A DNA stretch of 64,000 bases from the NCBI GenBank assembly GCA_050302475.1, contig JBNLBF010000017.1, positions 1 to 64,000 of the forward strand, in the 5' to 3' direction. Below, piece after piece: positions 41,763 to 52,259 of the stretch (its first letter is position 1; the number at the start of each line of letters is the position of its first letter). Made by a program: the position numbers and the translations under genes. Below the pieces are notes generated by a model that was given only the letters and a program-made list of their open reading frames with translations, was not told the DNA's origin and made no database searches. The stretch comes from NORP23 sp050302475 (GTDB lineage: Bacteria > Pseudomonadota > Alphaproteobacteria > Rhodobacterales > Rhodobacteraceae).

Positions 41763-44700
41763 TCAGTAGTCAATCTCGTAGAATAGTCCGATTGAGGTCT
41801 CGCCGTCAGAACTCACACTTCCTCGTGCCGTCACATCTTCAAGCACATCATAGTTAATGTTCACGCTGGTAGCCCCATCAGTGGACAGTTCCAATTCGGT
41901 GTAGAAACCGTCGCCGAATGTTTTCCCAGCGGCGACCGAAGTTTCACCATCGGCATCCGTGCGGATATCCAGATTGCTGATCCCGGATGCGCGACGTAAT
42001 TGCTCTAACAAGCCGCCAGACCCTTCACCTGTCAGCTCCGCCACGGCGGATGCCAACTGTGCGATCTGGAACAAAGACAAATCCGAAAACGGTCTGGCGA
42101 ATATCAGCCGGGAGAGGATTTCATCCTCTGGCAGGTCAGGAGATGATGTCAAAGACAGCTGAGGGGCCGACGCCAGACCCGAGAGGTTCACGTTGATTTG
42201 CGTGCCGTCCACTTGTGTGGTGGCGTTAAAATTTATCCTCGGATCGAGGGGCCCTGCAAAACCGATAGTCCCGTCAACAAATTCAATGCGTCGATCCAGC
42301 AATGACATGCGCCCCCTGAGCAATTGGATCGCACCTGTGGAGATCAGATTGTCCAGCGAACCGCGCAACTGAATCGCGCCGCCAAATTCTGAATCCACGC
42401 CACGACCACGGACAAATATCTGGTTGGGGGCGAGAATTTCCAAATCAAGCGTCATTCGACCCTGGGATGTCTGCACGTCCTCTCCGGCAGTTGTCAGGCC
42501 TGCCCGGGACAAGGTCCGGCGCGTCGCGTCACCCGGCGAAACATGTCTGATATCCACAAGGTTGGCGATTTGGCCTCCACCGGACGAGATCAGGACTTCG
42601 GCCTCCCAGACCCTTAAGCTTCCAGATACCAGCGGGTCGCTGGCAATCGGGCCCGTCAATTGCAGATCACCTGACAGGGTTGCCGACCAGTTGCGATCCT
42701 GATTGAGCACAATTCGATCCAGTCCGATTGCCAGATTTGCTATCAACGCCCCGGACAGCCCTACGGTTCCGGAAACATTGATGTCTCCACCTTCACTTAA
42801 CCGCCCCTTCAGCGACGAGACTGATACAGTCTGCCCTTGAAGCTGCAGGTTGGCAGTAATGTCACGGACAATAATTCCGGCCGCAGGAACCGAGACATCT
42901 ACCCCGGCAATCTGGACCGACCCGGAATATGTCGGGTTGGACACAGGTCCGGTCAGGGAAATGGCCAAGTTGGCATCACCTTCGGCGAAAACTCCGGCCG
43001 GAGTCATGAATGGTTCGGCAATTCCCAGTGGCACCCTGCCACGAAGATTGAGCTCGACATCCGCAAAATCCGGGTCGAGGCGACCGCTCCCTGACAGGTC
43101 GATCCCTGCCCCGGAGAGCGACGCATCATTTAGCAACAACCCTCTGGCATCCCACTGCCCGTTTGCGCCAATGGAAACCTGCGCAGGCAGGTAGTCACGC
43201 GTATAAGCACTGGTAAAGCCTTCAATGATTGTCCGAAATCCGATTTCGGGGTCCGCAGGCGTACCAGTAATATTCAGCTGTGCGTTTAACAGTCCTGACA
43301 AGTCCGATCCGGGTAGCAGGTCGGAAACCGATTGTAGCGGAAACTCCTGAACACTCCCGGACAGAGCCAGCGCATCGCCTGCCTGACCTGTTAGCTTTAA
43401 GAATGTGCCACGTTCCGTTTCGAACGAGATGTCCGTTTGAAACCCTGAAAAAGGACCGGACAGATTTGCCGATGCTTTGGCGCCCCCCGCAAGTGGTGGC
43501 AACGCATATCCAATTTCACTTGTCTCCAGATCACCCGAAAACCGGATGCTGTCGGAGGTCAGGTTCGCCTCTGTCCGGAACAAGGCATTGCCAGACTCCA
43601 CCGTTAGTCCCGTGATCTGCAATCCGGCTTCGTCCCGAATAATACGGCCGATCACATCGGCATTGCCGGCCAGATATGGGTCCAATCGCGGCTCAGACAG
43701 CGTCAGGTTCTGTGTATTTGCTTGAATTTCCAGATCAGCGATCAGATCAATCAGGTTTAGGGAACCGTTCAGGCTGATCGATGCACCACCAGTTAAATTA
43801 CGCCCGGCGAGCGCGCTGAATTTTTGCAGGTCGTTCGTCTTTACCTCGGCCTGTCCGTTGAACGTCTGACCGGACAGCGAGCCATCCAGAATAGCCAGTA
43901 TCGAACCGGCATTCAGAGCAAAGTCCTTGAATTCAAGGGCATGACCAATCGGCCATACGATCTGACCGTTCAGGGTGACAGTCTCTTCAACGAGGGGCTG
44001 TATGGCTGAATTGCTTGTTGCGATCCCCGCTGCCGTGGCAAGTAAGTCCCCTTGCAGCACCTGCAGTTCTGGCGATCTGTCATCCAACTGCCCCTGAAAC
44101 GAACCGGATGACGCAATGACACTGATACTGTCAGAGACTAGGTCACGGATGCTCCATTGCGCCTCCCACTGATCCGGCGCGCTTGTTCCAAGATCGACCG
44201 AAATCTCAACCGAATTTACGCGCCCGCCATTTGCGAAAGGCAGCGAAACGTCGACACCAGATTCATCCCCGATCTCGACATCGAGTGAAAGCTGTCGCGG
44301 CAATCCCGATTCATCAAGGCTCGCCCGTCCGGTAACCGATAGCTGACGGGCAGAGATATTCAGGGACGGCAAATCAATTGCGCCATCTTCGCCAACCCTA
44401 CCCCGCAATACGAAGGAGGTTTTTCCACGGAAAAACGGTTCCAGATCTTCGACAACATATTCGCCTATAAACGCATCCAACGTCGCGTCAAAGCTGCGTC
44501 CGCTTTCTTTACCTGTCAGTTGAAGCTGACCGTCAACAATGGTCCTGCCATTCGTGTCAACCTTCAGATTGGTCGTCAGTTGGTCCAGCGGCCCGCTTCC
44601 GTTAACTTCTGCCCGCAGCGGAGTATCCGCCCCAAGCGACAGCGCGTTCGCGAGGATGCCATTTCCGGGTTCACTGTAGCGAAGTGCAATATCCGCAGTG

Positions 44701-45278
44701 CTGTCTGTGCGCAGAATGTTTGCGGATAGGTCAAGCGTACCGCCTATCCCGTCGGTCCGATCCATCTCCACATCCAACAACAATCCGGTTTCGTCGATAC
44801 GCACAGATGCGGTCAACGTCGCGGCGGCTTCTACCCCCAGAAATGCCTGCTCAAAATTTATCTCGTTGGCTGAAACTTCGCCAATATCAACAAGGATGGG
44901 CAGGTCCGGTATCGCGAAGGGTTTCGCTTCTGCTGATGGAAGCGAGCCACCCGAATCCGGGTTGGGCAGACGGATTAAGTCGATTGTCTCCGCTGATAAT
45001 GTTTCGACGCGCAATTCCTTGCGCAACAGGGCCGAACGCGTCCAGACGATGCGCGCGTTGGTAATGCGTAACCAGATTCCGTCAGCATCGGCGATGGATA
45101 TTTCAGCGATTTTTGCATCGGAACTCAGCAGGCCTTCTACACCTGTAATTCGGACGGTTCGGCTGTCAGATGACAATTGATCCTGTAGCAGACTGACCAG
45201 AAACCCGTTTTCATCCTCCTGCCCATAGGCCTGCATTGGCAACCAGAGCAGCAATAGAAATATCCCCAGCCAGCGCAT
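41763..45278 (-). CDS. tamB: TamB-like translocation and assembly module protein
   Basis: A 1171-residue envelope protein with one N-terminal hydrophobic anchor (GIFLLLLWLPMQAYG), a very long beta-rich body of repeated strand pairs (the taco-shaped lipid/protein conduit fold), and a C-terminal TamB/DUF490 domain. That domain has FVRGRGVDSEFGGAIQLRG, SLLDRRIEFVDGTIGFAG, SRLIFARPFSDLSLFQIAQL and the closing GLFYEIDY. It spans the periplasm with the partner TamA to help insert outer-membrane proteins or move phospholipids. It overlaps tamA by one base (TGATG). Confidence 0.93.
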   Translation of the reverse strand: MRWLGIFLLLLWLPMQAYGQEDENGFLVSLLQDQLSSDSRTVRITGVEGLLSSDAKIAEISIADADGIWLRITNARIVWTRSALLRKELRVETLSAETIDLIRLPNPDSGGSLPSAEAKPFAIPDLPILVDIGEVSANEINFEQAFLGVEAAATLTASVRIDETGLLLDVEMDRTDGIGGTLDLSANILRTDSTADIALRYSEPGNGILANALSLGADTPLRAEVNGSGPLDQLTTNLKVDTNGRTIVDGQLQLTGKESGRSFDATLDAFIGEYVVEDLEPFFRGKTSFVLRGRVGEDGAIDLPSLNISARQLSVTGRASLDESGLPRQLSLDVEIGDESGVDVSLPFANGGRVNSVEISVDLGTSAPDQWEAQWSIRDLVSDSISVIASSGSFQGQLDDRSPELQVLQGDLLATAAGIATSNSAIQPLVEETVTLNGQIVWPIGHALEFKDFALNAGSILAILDGSLSGQTFNGQAEVKTNDLQKFSALAGRNLTGGASISLNGSLNLIDLIADLEIQANTQNLTLSEPRLDPYLAGNADVIGRIIRDEAGLQITGLTVESGNALFRTEANLTSDSIRFSGDLETSEIGYALPPLAGGAKASANLSGPFSGFQTDISFETERGTFLKLTGQAGDALALSGSVQEFPLQSVSDLLPGSDLSGLLNAQLNITGTPADPEIGFRTIIEGFTSAYTRDYLPAQVSIGANGQWDARGLLLNDASLSGAGIDLSGSGRLDPDFADVELNLRGRVPLGIAEPFMTPAGVFAEGDANLAISLTGPVSNPTYSGSVQIAGVDVSVPAAGIIVRDITANLQLQGQTVSVSSLKGRLSEGGDINVSGTVGLSGALIANLAIGLDRIVLNQDRNWSATLSGDLQLTGPIASDPLVSGSLRVWEAEVLISSGGGQIANLVDIRHVSPGDATRRTLSRAGLTTAGEDVQTSQGRMTLDLEILAPNQIFVRGRGVDSEFGGAIQLRGSLDNLISTGAIQLLRGRMSLLDRRIEFVDGTIGFAGPLDPRINFNATTQVDGTQINVNLSGLASAPQLSLTSSPDLPEDEILSRLIFARPFSDLSLFQIAQLASAVAELTGEGSGGLLEQLRRASGISNLDIRTDADGETSVAAGKTFGDGFYTELELSTDGATSVNINYDVLEDVTARGSVSSDGETSIGLFYEIDY

Positions 45279-47134
45279 CAGAAAGACTGCCCCAGTCCGA
45301 CATAGATCGCATAGTCCGGATCGCCATCGCGTCGGTTCAGTCCGCGGGCAATATCCAGCCGCAATGGTCCAAAGCCGGTCTGATAGCGGAGGCCTACGCC
45401 GATACCGCTATACCAGTCACCGATCTCAAACGGATTTTGTCCGGCGCCAACTGTTGCAGCATCCGCGAACCCAACCAACCCGATGCTGTCAGTCACGGCA
45501 AAGCGGATTTCCCCGCTCAACGCGAGCAAAGATGTACCACCGATAAACTGTCCTCCGTCATCAACGCCGATCGAGTTGTAGTCATACCCTCGAACCGTCG
45601 CACTGCCACCCGCGTAAAACAGCATGTCAGCTGGGCTCTCAAGGGCTGGGCTTCCCATCAGCGACCCGATTGTTAACCGTTCCGCCAAAGTGACCGAAGC
45701 ATCTTCGGTCAGGCGCTGATACCCGCGAAATTCTGCTTTTGCATGAAGGGCAGTATTGTCGAATGCGAATTCGTAATAAGGCGTCAATGCGAGTGTCGTG
45801 TAAAATCCTACTGACGGAGAGAGAGGGTTATCCCGGTTGTCCCAGGTCGCCGACAGATTTGCGCCAGTCATGCGGAAATACCGATCACCGAATGTGTCGC
45901 TGATCTGCGAATAGGAAACAAACAGGGAAGCTCCAATCTCCAACGGATCAAGCATATGTTCGAACCCTATCGCAGCCTCGACATGTTCAGAGGTTACCGT
46001 TTCGAAACTGGCGTGATCTGCGAATGCAGAAAGCACTAAATCCGTGTCAGGAGTAATTGTCCCGGGCCGCCGGAAAGCTGCGCCAAGGTGGTAATCATAT
46101 TCGGTGATCGTCTCGTTTGGATTGATATGACTGACCGTGAAATCGAACCGCAGGGATTCTGCATGTCCAAACAGGTTGCGATGCAGCCAATACCCTTCCA
46201 GCCCGGCCCCCTCCACATTGGAAAAGGTCACGCCGATACCCAGTCTGCGTCGCGGCATTTCTTCGACGGCAAAACCAACGTCAATTCGGTCGCCATCTAC
46301 AGGTTCAGTCCCCTCGACAATTGCGACCGAGCGGAACACTCCTAACGACAATAAGCGATCGCGGGCGGCTTCTATTGCCTCGGGGTCAAAAACTTCTCCC
46401 ACCGGCAGATCGGCCATATAGGTAATGAAGGCAGGATCCACCCTGTCCGCACCCGTCACGCTGGTCTGTGCAAAGCGCAATTGCGGGCCGGGATTGATGC
46501 GTATGTCGACATCCACCTCCCGGTCACGATGGTTGGCAGTAATGTCCCGGGTGGCGAGTGCCGCCAGCGGATAACCGCGGGACCGCCAACCCTGAACGGA
46601 GCTATTGACTGCGTCTATTATCTGGTCTGCATAGGCAACCATGCCCGGCGCCAAACTGTCGGGCAGTCCGATCCCATCGGGAAGAGGTGTTATCCCGACT
46701 GTGCCGAAACTGAAATGCGGACCGCCGGCGATATTGATTTCCACATTGCTCTGCGCCGGCAGGTTCGCACCCGGCGACAAAGACGTCGCTTCCTGTCCGT
46801 TGATCAGGATCGAGACTTCACCGCTATAATACCCGTCACGATAAAGAGCGGCGAGCAACCGTCGATAGTCTTCCTGTGCACGCGACAGCAAACTGGCGGT
46901 GTTGAGGAGAGGAGTATATTCATCCTGCAGCAGTTGCGAGCCGCTGACGATGTCTTCCAGTGCCTTTTCATCAAGGTCGCTCGACCCTGTTTCAACGATG
47001 TAATACAGCTCCCCGGGGGCAAGCTCTGGCGGGTTCGGGTCACCAAAAAGCGTAAAGCCAAAAATCTCCAACGCGGACGCAGGCTGGGCGAGCCCAACCA
47101 CAAGTGCGACAATCGCAAGGATCTGATATTTCAC
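45278..47134 (-). CDS. tamA: TamA, Omp85-family outer-membrane assembly protein
   Basis: A 618-residue Omp85 protein. Signal peptide KYQILAIVALVVGLAQPASA. POTRA domains occupy about residues 30-260 (DLDEKALEDIVSGSQLLQDE, GGPHFSFGTVGITPLPDG, NPGPQLRFAQTSVTGADRV). The 16-strand barrel follows, with the conserved FYAGGSATVRGYDYNSIG (RGY motif in the L6 loop) and a C-terminal strand ending VGLGQSF. Start is GTG with GGGGGAA upstream. It is co-translated with tamB. Confidence 0.94.
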   Translation of the reverse strand: MKYQILAIVALVVGLAQPASALEIFGFTLFGDPNPPELAPGELYYIVETGSSDLDEKALEDIVSGSQLLQDEYTPLLNTASLLSRAQEDYRRLLAALYRDGYYSGEVSILINGQEATSLSPGANLPAQSNVEINIAGGPHFSFGTVGITPLPDGIGLPDSLAPGMVAYADQIIDAVNSSVQGWRSRGYPLAALATRDITANHRDREVDVDIRINPGPQLRFAQTSVTGADRVDPAFITYMADLPVGEVFDPEAIEAARDRLLSLGVFRSVAIVEGTEPVDGDRIDVGFAVEEMPRRRLGIGVTFSNVEGAGLEGYWLHRNLFGHAESLRFDFTVSHINPNETITEYDYHLGAAFRRPGTITPDTDLVLSAFADHASFETVTSEHVEAAIGFEHMLDPLEIGASLFVSYSQISDTFGDRYFRMTGANLSATWDNRDNPLSPSVGFYTTLALTPYYEFAFDNTALHAKAEFRGYQRLTEDASVTLAERLTIGSLMGSPALESPADMLFYAGGSATVRGYDYNSIGVDDGGQFIGGTSLLALSGEIRFAVTDSIGLVGFADAATVGAGQNPFEIGDWYSGIGVGLRYQTGFGPLRLDIARGLNRRDGDPDYAIYVGLGQSF

Positions 47135-47272
47135 GTTTCCCCCGAACCAGCGGCAACAGATTTGATTCCCGCATCCGCAATATTACTGGTTCGGTTGCCA
47201 GATGACAGACACGATTACCTGATCGGCAAGCGATTTCCGAAAGTCTGACAAAACGCGCAGACGTCTCGGTTC

Positions 47273-48523
47273 CTATTCAACTTCTTCCAAAATGTTATTG
47301 GATAAATAGCCGCCATCAAACGGTGTCGCGATCGCCTTTTCCGCCACCCGTTCGACCGCATATGCCGCGGCACCCTGAGCCCACATATGGACGTCCCATT
47401 TGTTCAGGATGACATCCGGTGGCGGAGAGCCCATTTTCATAGTGGCGGTATTCAGTTCCCCAACCAGTTCGTCGAACAGCTCCGGGCAATGCTCCAGCCT
47501 CTCGCTGGAAATGATGATCAGTTCCGGGGCAAGAATATTGATCATACTTGTCAAACCCATGACCAGCATGCGGTTTGATCGTCGGAAGATCAGTTTGGCT
47601 TGTGATTTGCCGTCGTCGATTGCCCTTAGAAAACGGCTCAGGCTGTCCTGCGAAGTATCTCTGCATTGTGTCAGCCCAATTGTGTCGGATTCCCGCAACA
47701 GTGCGTAATCCCCGACATAGGCCTCCAGACAGCCATATTGTCCACACCGACAGAGGGCCCCGTCCAGCTGAACCTTCACATGTCCGAGTTCTGCCCCGTG
47801 ACCACCGGTTCCGCGATAAATCTCTCCGTTGACGATGATTCCCAGGCCGACACCTTGTTCGACAGTGACGACAATGAAATTCTTGCGCTTTCGACCTGCC
47901 CCGTAGCGTTGTTCCGCCACGGCCAGCAAGTTGGCGTCATTGTCCACATAGGCGTCAATGCCGATTTTTTCCTCCAGCATTTTCTGGAAGCTAAGATTGC
48001 GTTTGTTGAGTCCCGGTGACCAATGAACAATCCCCTTTTCGGCATTGACTATCCCCGGCAACCCAACCGCGACGGCGGACAATCCAGAGATAGGCAGACC
48101 ATGGATCGACGCAGCCTCCTTCAAGGTGGCATGAAGAAAATTTGTGGCTTCTTCTGCGGAAAACACCGGTTTCGGCGGCGCTGCGATATATTCGCCGATC
48201 CGCTCCCCTTCGAAATTCATGAACACTACGGAGACAAGCTTGTCAGACAGTTTCATCCCGGCAACGATGTGCGCGTCTGCACGCAGACTGATATCGCCCT
48301 GATTATTTGAAGGATCTTGTTTACCCTTATCCGGACGCTTGTTGATATCGTCGCAGACCAGCCCTTTGGCAACCAGTTCCGTCAGGATGCTATCGACTGT
48401 CGCCAATCCCAGACCGGACTGTTTCACAATCGACTGGCGCGTTGCGGGTGCAGAACTATGTATCGCATCCAGAACCAGTTTTGCTCCGACTCGGCGAGCT
48501 TCGTTAATCAGTTCAATATTCAT
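47273..48523 (-). CDS. ROK-family transcriptional regulator
   Basis: A 416-residue NagC/XylR-type protein: an N-terminal winged helix (ATRQSIVKQSGLGLATVDSI) and a C-terminal sugar-kinase fold with DNDANLLAVAEQRYG, GVGLGIIVNGEIYRG and the zinc-binding GHVKVQLDGALCRCGQYGCLEAY. The ATG at 48523 (MNIELIN) is preferred over a GTG three codons earlier. No sugar-metabolism gene is adjacent; it sits between tamA and an exporter operon, so its targets are unknown, with the two importers 6-12 kb away as possible candidates. Confidence 0.9.
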   Translation of the reverse strand: MNIELINEARRVGAKLVLDAIHSSAPATRQSIVKQSGLGLATVDSILTELVAKGLVCDDINKRPDKGKQDPSNNQGDISLRADAHIVAGMKLSDKLVSVVFMNFEGERIGEYIAAPPKPVFSAEEATNFLHATLKEAASIHGLPISGLSAVAVGLPGIVNAEKGIVHWSPGLNKRNLSFQKMLEEKIGIDAYVDNDANLLAVAEQRYGAGRKRKNFIVVTVEQGVGLGIIVNGEIYRGTGGHGAELGHVKVQLDGALCRCGQYGCLEAYVGDYALLRESDTIGLTQCRDTSQDSLSRFLRAIDDGKSQAKLIFRRSNRMLVMGLTSMINILAPELIIISSERLEHCPELFDELVGELNTATMKMGSPPPDVILNKWDVHMWAQGAAAYAVERVAEKAIATPFDGGYLSNNILEEVE

Positions 48524-48600
48524 TTTCACCACTCATATTTACTGGTGTGAGAGTGGCACAGAACCGTTTATCGATTGTTAACTTTGTGGCTAATTTTTAA

Positions 48601-49734
48601 TCAGTCGAGTGTCTGACGATACCGTTTTACAGCCAGAATACCGATCACGAATAGCAATATGCTGAGTGTTAGATACTGGGACATAACATCCCCGACATCC
48701 GCACCTTTCAGCATGATTGCACGAACAAGGCGAAGGAAATGCGTCGCCGGCACAATTTGTCCCAGCGCCTGTGCCCAGCCGGGCATACCCGCGAAGGGAA
48801 ACATGAAGCCGGATAGCAGGATCGACGGCAGAATTGTAAAAAAGGACAGCTGCATCGCCTGCATCTGATTGCGCGCCGCAGTGGATATCAGGAAGCCCAG
48901 CGCCAGATTCACGAGGATGAACAGGTTAACTCCCAGCACGAAAGCCAGTCGCGAGCCGGTAAATGGCACATCGAACAGCACTGAAGCCGCTAGAATGAAG
49001 ACGAGGGTTTGGACATAACCGACCAGCACATAGGGTAGGATTTTACCCAACATGACCTCAGTCGCTTTCACAGGGGTAGAGATCAAAGTCTCCATCGTGC
49101 CGCGTTCGGTTTCCTTCACGATGGCGATTGCGGTGATCATCACCATGGTCATCGACAAAATTATTGCCAGCAATCCCGGCACAATATTGGTGGAAGTCGT
49201 TCCCTCGGGATTGTAATGACGGTGAATGGTTATCCCAAAGGCGTTTTCGCTGCCGCGACCCAATTGAAGCTCCCCGAAGCGAAATTCCGAAAGCGCCGTA
49301 TCCACAATCCCGGACATCGCTGAAACCGCCCCGCTGAGAGCCGTGGGATCAGACGCGTCTGCAGCAATCAGCAGGTTTGGTTGTAGCCCGCGAACAACGT
49401 CGCGTTCGAAGCCGTCCGGGATAACCAGAACAAAATTCGCTTCGCCGGTACGCAGGGCTTCCTCGGCGCGCTCCTGACCTTCGACATATCCCTCAAAGGC
49501 GAAATAGCCGGAACTTTCCAGCCCGGACACAATTGACCGGGTGATCGGGCCGTTATCGGATGCCTCGATCAATGTCGGGAGTTCGCGCGGGTCGTTATTG
49601 ATCGCGTACCCGAATAACAGCAGTTGCATTATTGGCAAACCGATCATCATCCCGAACGTCAAATGATCCCGACGCATCTGGATAAATTCCTTGGTCAGAA
49701 CTGACAGGAACCGGCTGACGGAAAACAGGTTCAC
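48601..49734 (-). CDS. ABC-2 type exporter permease (YbhR/YhhJ-like)
   Basis: A 377-residue membrane protein: one N-terminal helix (FGMMIGLPIMQLLLFGYAIN), a large periplasmic domain to about residue 165, then five helices with IVKETERGTMETLISTPVKA and PSILLSGFMFPFAGMPGWAQ, the ABC-2 signature. The GTG at 49734 overlaps the ATPase TGA as GTGA; a longer start would overlap the ATPase by 100 bp. Only one permease is present, where the E. coli ybh operon has two, so it presumably homodimerises. Confidence 0.88.
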   Translation of the reverse strand: MNLFSVSRFLSVLTKEFIQMRRDHLTFGMMIGLPIMQLLLFGYAINNDPRELPTLIEASDNGPITRSIVSGLESSGYFAFEGYVEGQERAEEALRTGEANFVLVIPDGFERDVVRGLQPNLLIAADASDPTALSGAVSAMSGIVDTALSEFRFGELQLGRGSENAFGITIHRHYNPEGTTSTNIVPGLLAIILSMTMVMITAIAIVKETERGTMETLISTPVKATEVMLGKILPYVLVGYVQTLVFILAASVLFDVPFTGSRLAFVLGVNLFILVNLALGFLISTAARNQMQAMQLSFFTILPSILLSGFMFPFAGMPGWAQALGQIVPATHFLRLVRAIMLKGADVGDVMSQYLTLSILLFVIGILAVKRYRQTLD

Positions 49735-50666
49735 GAGGCTACCGCGAAATTGTCTCGCGCCCCGCTCATCAGGTAGATAAACGCCTCTTCCAGTCCGGCG
49801 GGCTGTTCTTTCCATTCCCCACCATATTTGGCGCACAGTCCTTCGATTGTGGTTTTCAACACCCCAGCGTCCAATGCGGACACATGCAATCCGGTCCCAA
49901 ACCGCGCCACCTGAAACTCCGAATGGTTATCTGTGATTTCTGCCTCGATTTGGCGCAGACTATCACCCGTGACACGCACCGTGGTCAGACCAACGGTAGC
50001 GGCAATCTGATCGGCGCGACCATCTATTAGCTTTTTACCGTAGGCAATGTAGGTGATGTAATCGCATTGCACAGCTTCATCCATATAATGGGTTGAGACA
50101 AGAATGGTGACACCCTCTGCCGCCAGCCGACGGATTTCCGTCCAGAATTCTCGCCGGGCCTTCGGGTCCACCCCGGCGGTGGGTTCATCCAGCATCAGGA
50201 GCTTGGGGTCATGAATAAGACAGGCAGCCAGCGCGAGCCGTTGTTTCCATCCGCCTGACAATTCTCCGGCCAATTGGTTGGATCGATCAGCCAGACCCAG
50301 ATCTTCCAGGGCGGCTTGCACGCGTTTGCGGCGTTTTTTCACCTTGAACATCCGCGCGATGAAATCCAGATTCTCGCGGATCGTCAGATCCTGATACAGC
50401 GAGAATTTCTGGGTCATATACCCGACTTCATTTTTAATTTTGCCCGACTGTTTCCGAAGGTCAAACCCAAGGCATTGCCCCTCGCCCTCATCTGGGGTCA
50501 GCAGGCCACAAAGCAATCTGATTGTCGTGGTTTTGCCTGATCCGTTCGGGCCAAGAAAGCCGTAAATGGAGCCTTTGGGCACCTTTATGTCGAAATCATT
50601 CACAACGACATAGTCACCGAATTTCTTTGTTAAGCCTTTGACATCTATGATAATATCTTTGCTCAT
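49731..50666 (-). CDS. ABC exporter ATPase (YbhF-like, single domain)
   Basis: A 311-residue ATPase: Walker A GPNGSGKTTTIRLLCG, Q-loop VGYMTQKFSLY, signature ELSGGWKQRLALAACL, Walker B LLMLDEPTAGVDPKAR and H-loop STHYMDEA. The Y-M-T-Q-K-F and W-K-Q variants are typical of the YbhF/drug-export group. Its ATG overlaps the TGA of the HlyD gene, and its TGA overlaps the permease start. It powers export of a lipophilic or cationic compound; substrate unknown. Confidence 0.92.
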   Translation of the reverse strand: MSKDIIIDVKGLTKKFGDYVVVNDFDIKVPKGSIYGFLGPNGSGKTTTIRLLCGLLTPDEGEGQCLGFDLRKQSGKIKNEVGYMTQKFSLYQDLTIRENLDFIARMFKVKKRRKRVQAALEDLGLADRSNQLAGELSGGWKQRLALAACLIHDPKLLMLDEPTAGVDPKARREFWTEIRRLAAEGVTILVSTHYMDEAVQCDYITYIAYGKKLIDGRADQIAATVGLTTVRVTGDSLRQIEAEITDNHSEFQVARFGTGLHVSALDAGVLKTTIEGLCAKYGGEWKEQPAGLEEAFIYLMSGARDNFAVAS

Positions 50667-51610
50667 GGCAGCGGCTCCAGCGTCACGGGCTGTCCGGGCA
50701 GAAGCGAGAGCGGCGTGACAGGCCGGCCCTCTGCCCGATAGACCAGACGTGCGCGCTCTTCGCGGCTATAGATGATCGGTGGTGTGAATTGCGGTTGTGC
50801 ATCCAGGTAGGTCAGCTCCACCTCCACCCCTGCGGGACATCCGGAACATTCCAGCCGGAACCGATCCCCCAGACGTGCGGCAGCTCGGGCATCTTCGGGA
50901 ATGTAGAAGCGGATCACGCGCCCGGTCTCCGGCAGTATCGAGATAATCGGCTGGCCAGTTTGCACGACCTCTCCGCTATCATAATAGACTCTTTCAACCA
51001 TCCCGTTCACGGGCGCAGTAAGCTGATAATGGGTAATTTCAGTCAATTGCCGCGTCAGCTCTGCATTGGCGAGGTTGAGGTTCGCCGTTGCCTGTGCCTG
51101 TTCTGCCGGTCTTGCAGGCAGTTCCATCGAGGTAATCTGTGCATTCAGCTGTGCGATCTGCGCCTCGGCCGTGGCGAGCTGAGTTAGGTTTGAATCCAGC
51201 ACCGTTTGCGAAATCACGCCAGACTCCACCAGCTGGCGGTTACGGTCAGCGTCAAGCTTCGCCTGATCATAGGTCGCCTGTGCCATGGCAAGCTGCGCTC
51301 GCACCACGGCGATTTCCTCTTCCCGCGCACCGGAAAGGGTGTTTTCTAGCTGTGCCCGTGCAACCTCTACCCGGGATTTTGCAATCTCCAGCGCGTCTGC
51401 AGCAAGTTCGTCATCGATCGAAATCAGCAGCGTTCCAGCCTCGATAATATCCCCTTCTGACACTGTAATTTCTTCCAGACGACCGGACACAACGGAGGCA
51501 ACATAAACGTAATCGCCTTCGATATATCCCGCGTAGTACGGATCTTCCGGTTCCCCTAAACCGAAGATGGCGAGAATGGCTGCAAATATCTCTGTCGCTT
51601 TTTCCATCAT
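50663..51610 (-). CDS. HlyD-family membrane fusion protein (YbhG-like)
   Basis: A 315-residue periplasmic adaptor with a weak N-terminal anchor (TEIFAAILAIFGLG). The lipoyl-like half-motif YVASVVSGRLEEITVSEGD comes next. A long coiled-coil hairpin from about residue 85 to 190 is rich in Ala, Gln and Glu (VEVARAQLENTL, AEAQIAQLNAQI), and the second half-motif is VNGMVERVYYDSGEVV. It links the ABC exporter to the periplasm or an outer-membrane channel. Its ATG overlaps the stop of the TetR gene. Confidence 0.9.
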   Translation of the reverse strand: MMEKATEIFAAILAIFGLGEPEDPYYAGYIEGDYVYVASVVSGRLEEITVSEGDIIEAGTLLISIDDELAADALEIAKSRVEVARAQLENTLSGAREEEIAVVRAQLAMAQATYDQAKLDADRNRQLVESGVISQTVLDSNLTQLATAEAQIAQLNAQITSMELPARPAEQAQATANLNLANAELTRQLTEITHYQLTAPVNGMVERVYYDSGEVVQTGQPIISILPETGRVIRFYIPEDARAAARLGDRFRLECSGCPAGVEVELTYLDAQPQFTPPIIYSREERARLVYRAEGRPVTPLSLLPGQPVTLEPLP

Positions 51611-52227
51611 CTGGCTTCAAGCCCCTGCATCAGAATTTCGAAATGAGCGGTCAGCATTTTCTGCATGCTCTCTTCATCGCTCTTGCCGACACCAAATACG
51701 TTCGCCAGAACGATATGCACCATGACTGGTCCCATAATGCTGCGCAGCGCCTGTTCCGGGTCAATCTGGCGGAACTCCCCGGATTCGACACCTTTCTGGA
51801 TCAGCGATTGCATGATCGGCAGTGCCTTGTTGAGGACCTGTTCACGGTAAGTATCCGCCAGCTCCGGAAAGGTTACGGATTCGCGCAGGACCAACAGCGG
51901 GATAGCGATGGTTTTCGGGTCGGAAATGCGGGTCGCGATTATCTGCATTACCTGTCTCAGAATATCACGGACGGGTCCGGGAAAGCTGGCAATCGCCAGT
52001 GCCGCCTGATCGGGGATGGGGGCCAGCTCGCGCCCGACCAACCCTTCGATCAGCGCCTGTTTAGACTCAAAATACAGGTAAACCGCCGCCTTCGATATTC
52101 CGGCACGTTCGGCGATATCTTCAACCCGCGTGGCCGCATAACCCAGTTCCATGAAACAGCTCAGCGCCGCGTCCAGAATTTCGTCCGGGCGTTTATCAGC
52201 GCGTCTGCGATGTTTGGGTTTGGCCAT
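51607..52227 (-). CDS. TetR-family regulator of the exporter operon
   Basis: A 206-residue repressor with a basic N-terminus and HTH (RPDEILDAALSCFMELGYAA, AERAGISKAAVYLYFESKQA). It is the first gene of a four-gene operon with overlapping stops and starts (TetR, HlyD, ATPase, permease), equivalent to the CecR-YbhGFSR arrangement. A palindrome 33 bp upstream (52260-52273) is the likely autoregulatory operator. It probably senses the exported compound. Confidence 0.9.
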   Translation of the reverse strand: MAKPKHRRRADKRPDEILDAALSCFMELGYAATRVEDIAERAGISKAAVYLYFESKQALIEGLVGRELAPIPDQAALAIASFPGPVRDILRQVMQIIATRISDPKTIAIPLLVLRESVTFPELADTYREQVLNKALPIMQSLIQKGVESGEFRQIDPEQALRSIMGPVMVHIVLANVFGVGKSDEESMQKMLTAHFEILMQGLEAR

Positions 52228-52259
52228 TCCTGGGCTCCAACTGAGTCGTCCCGTATATT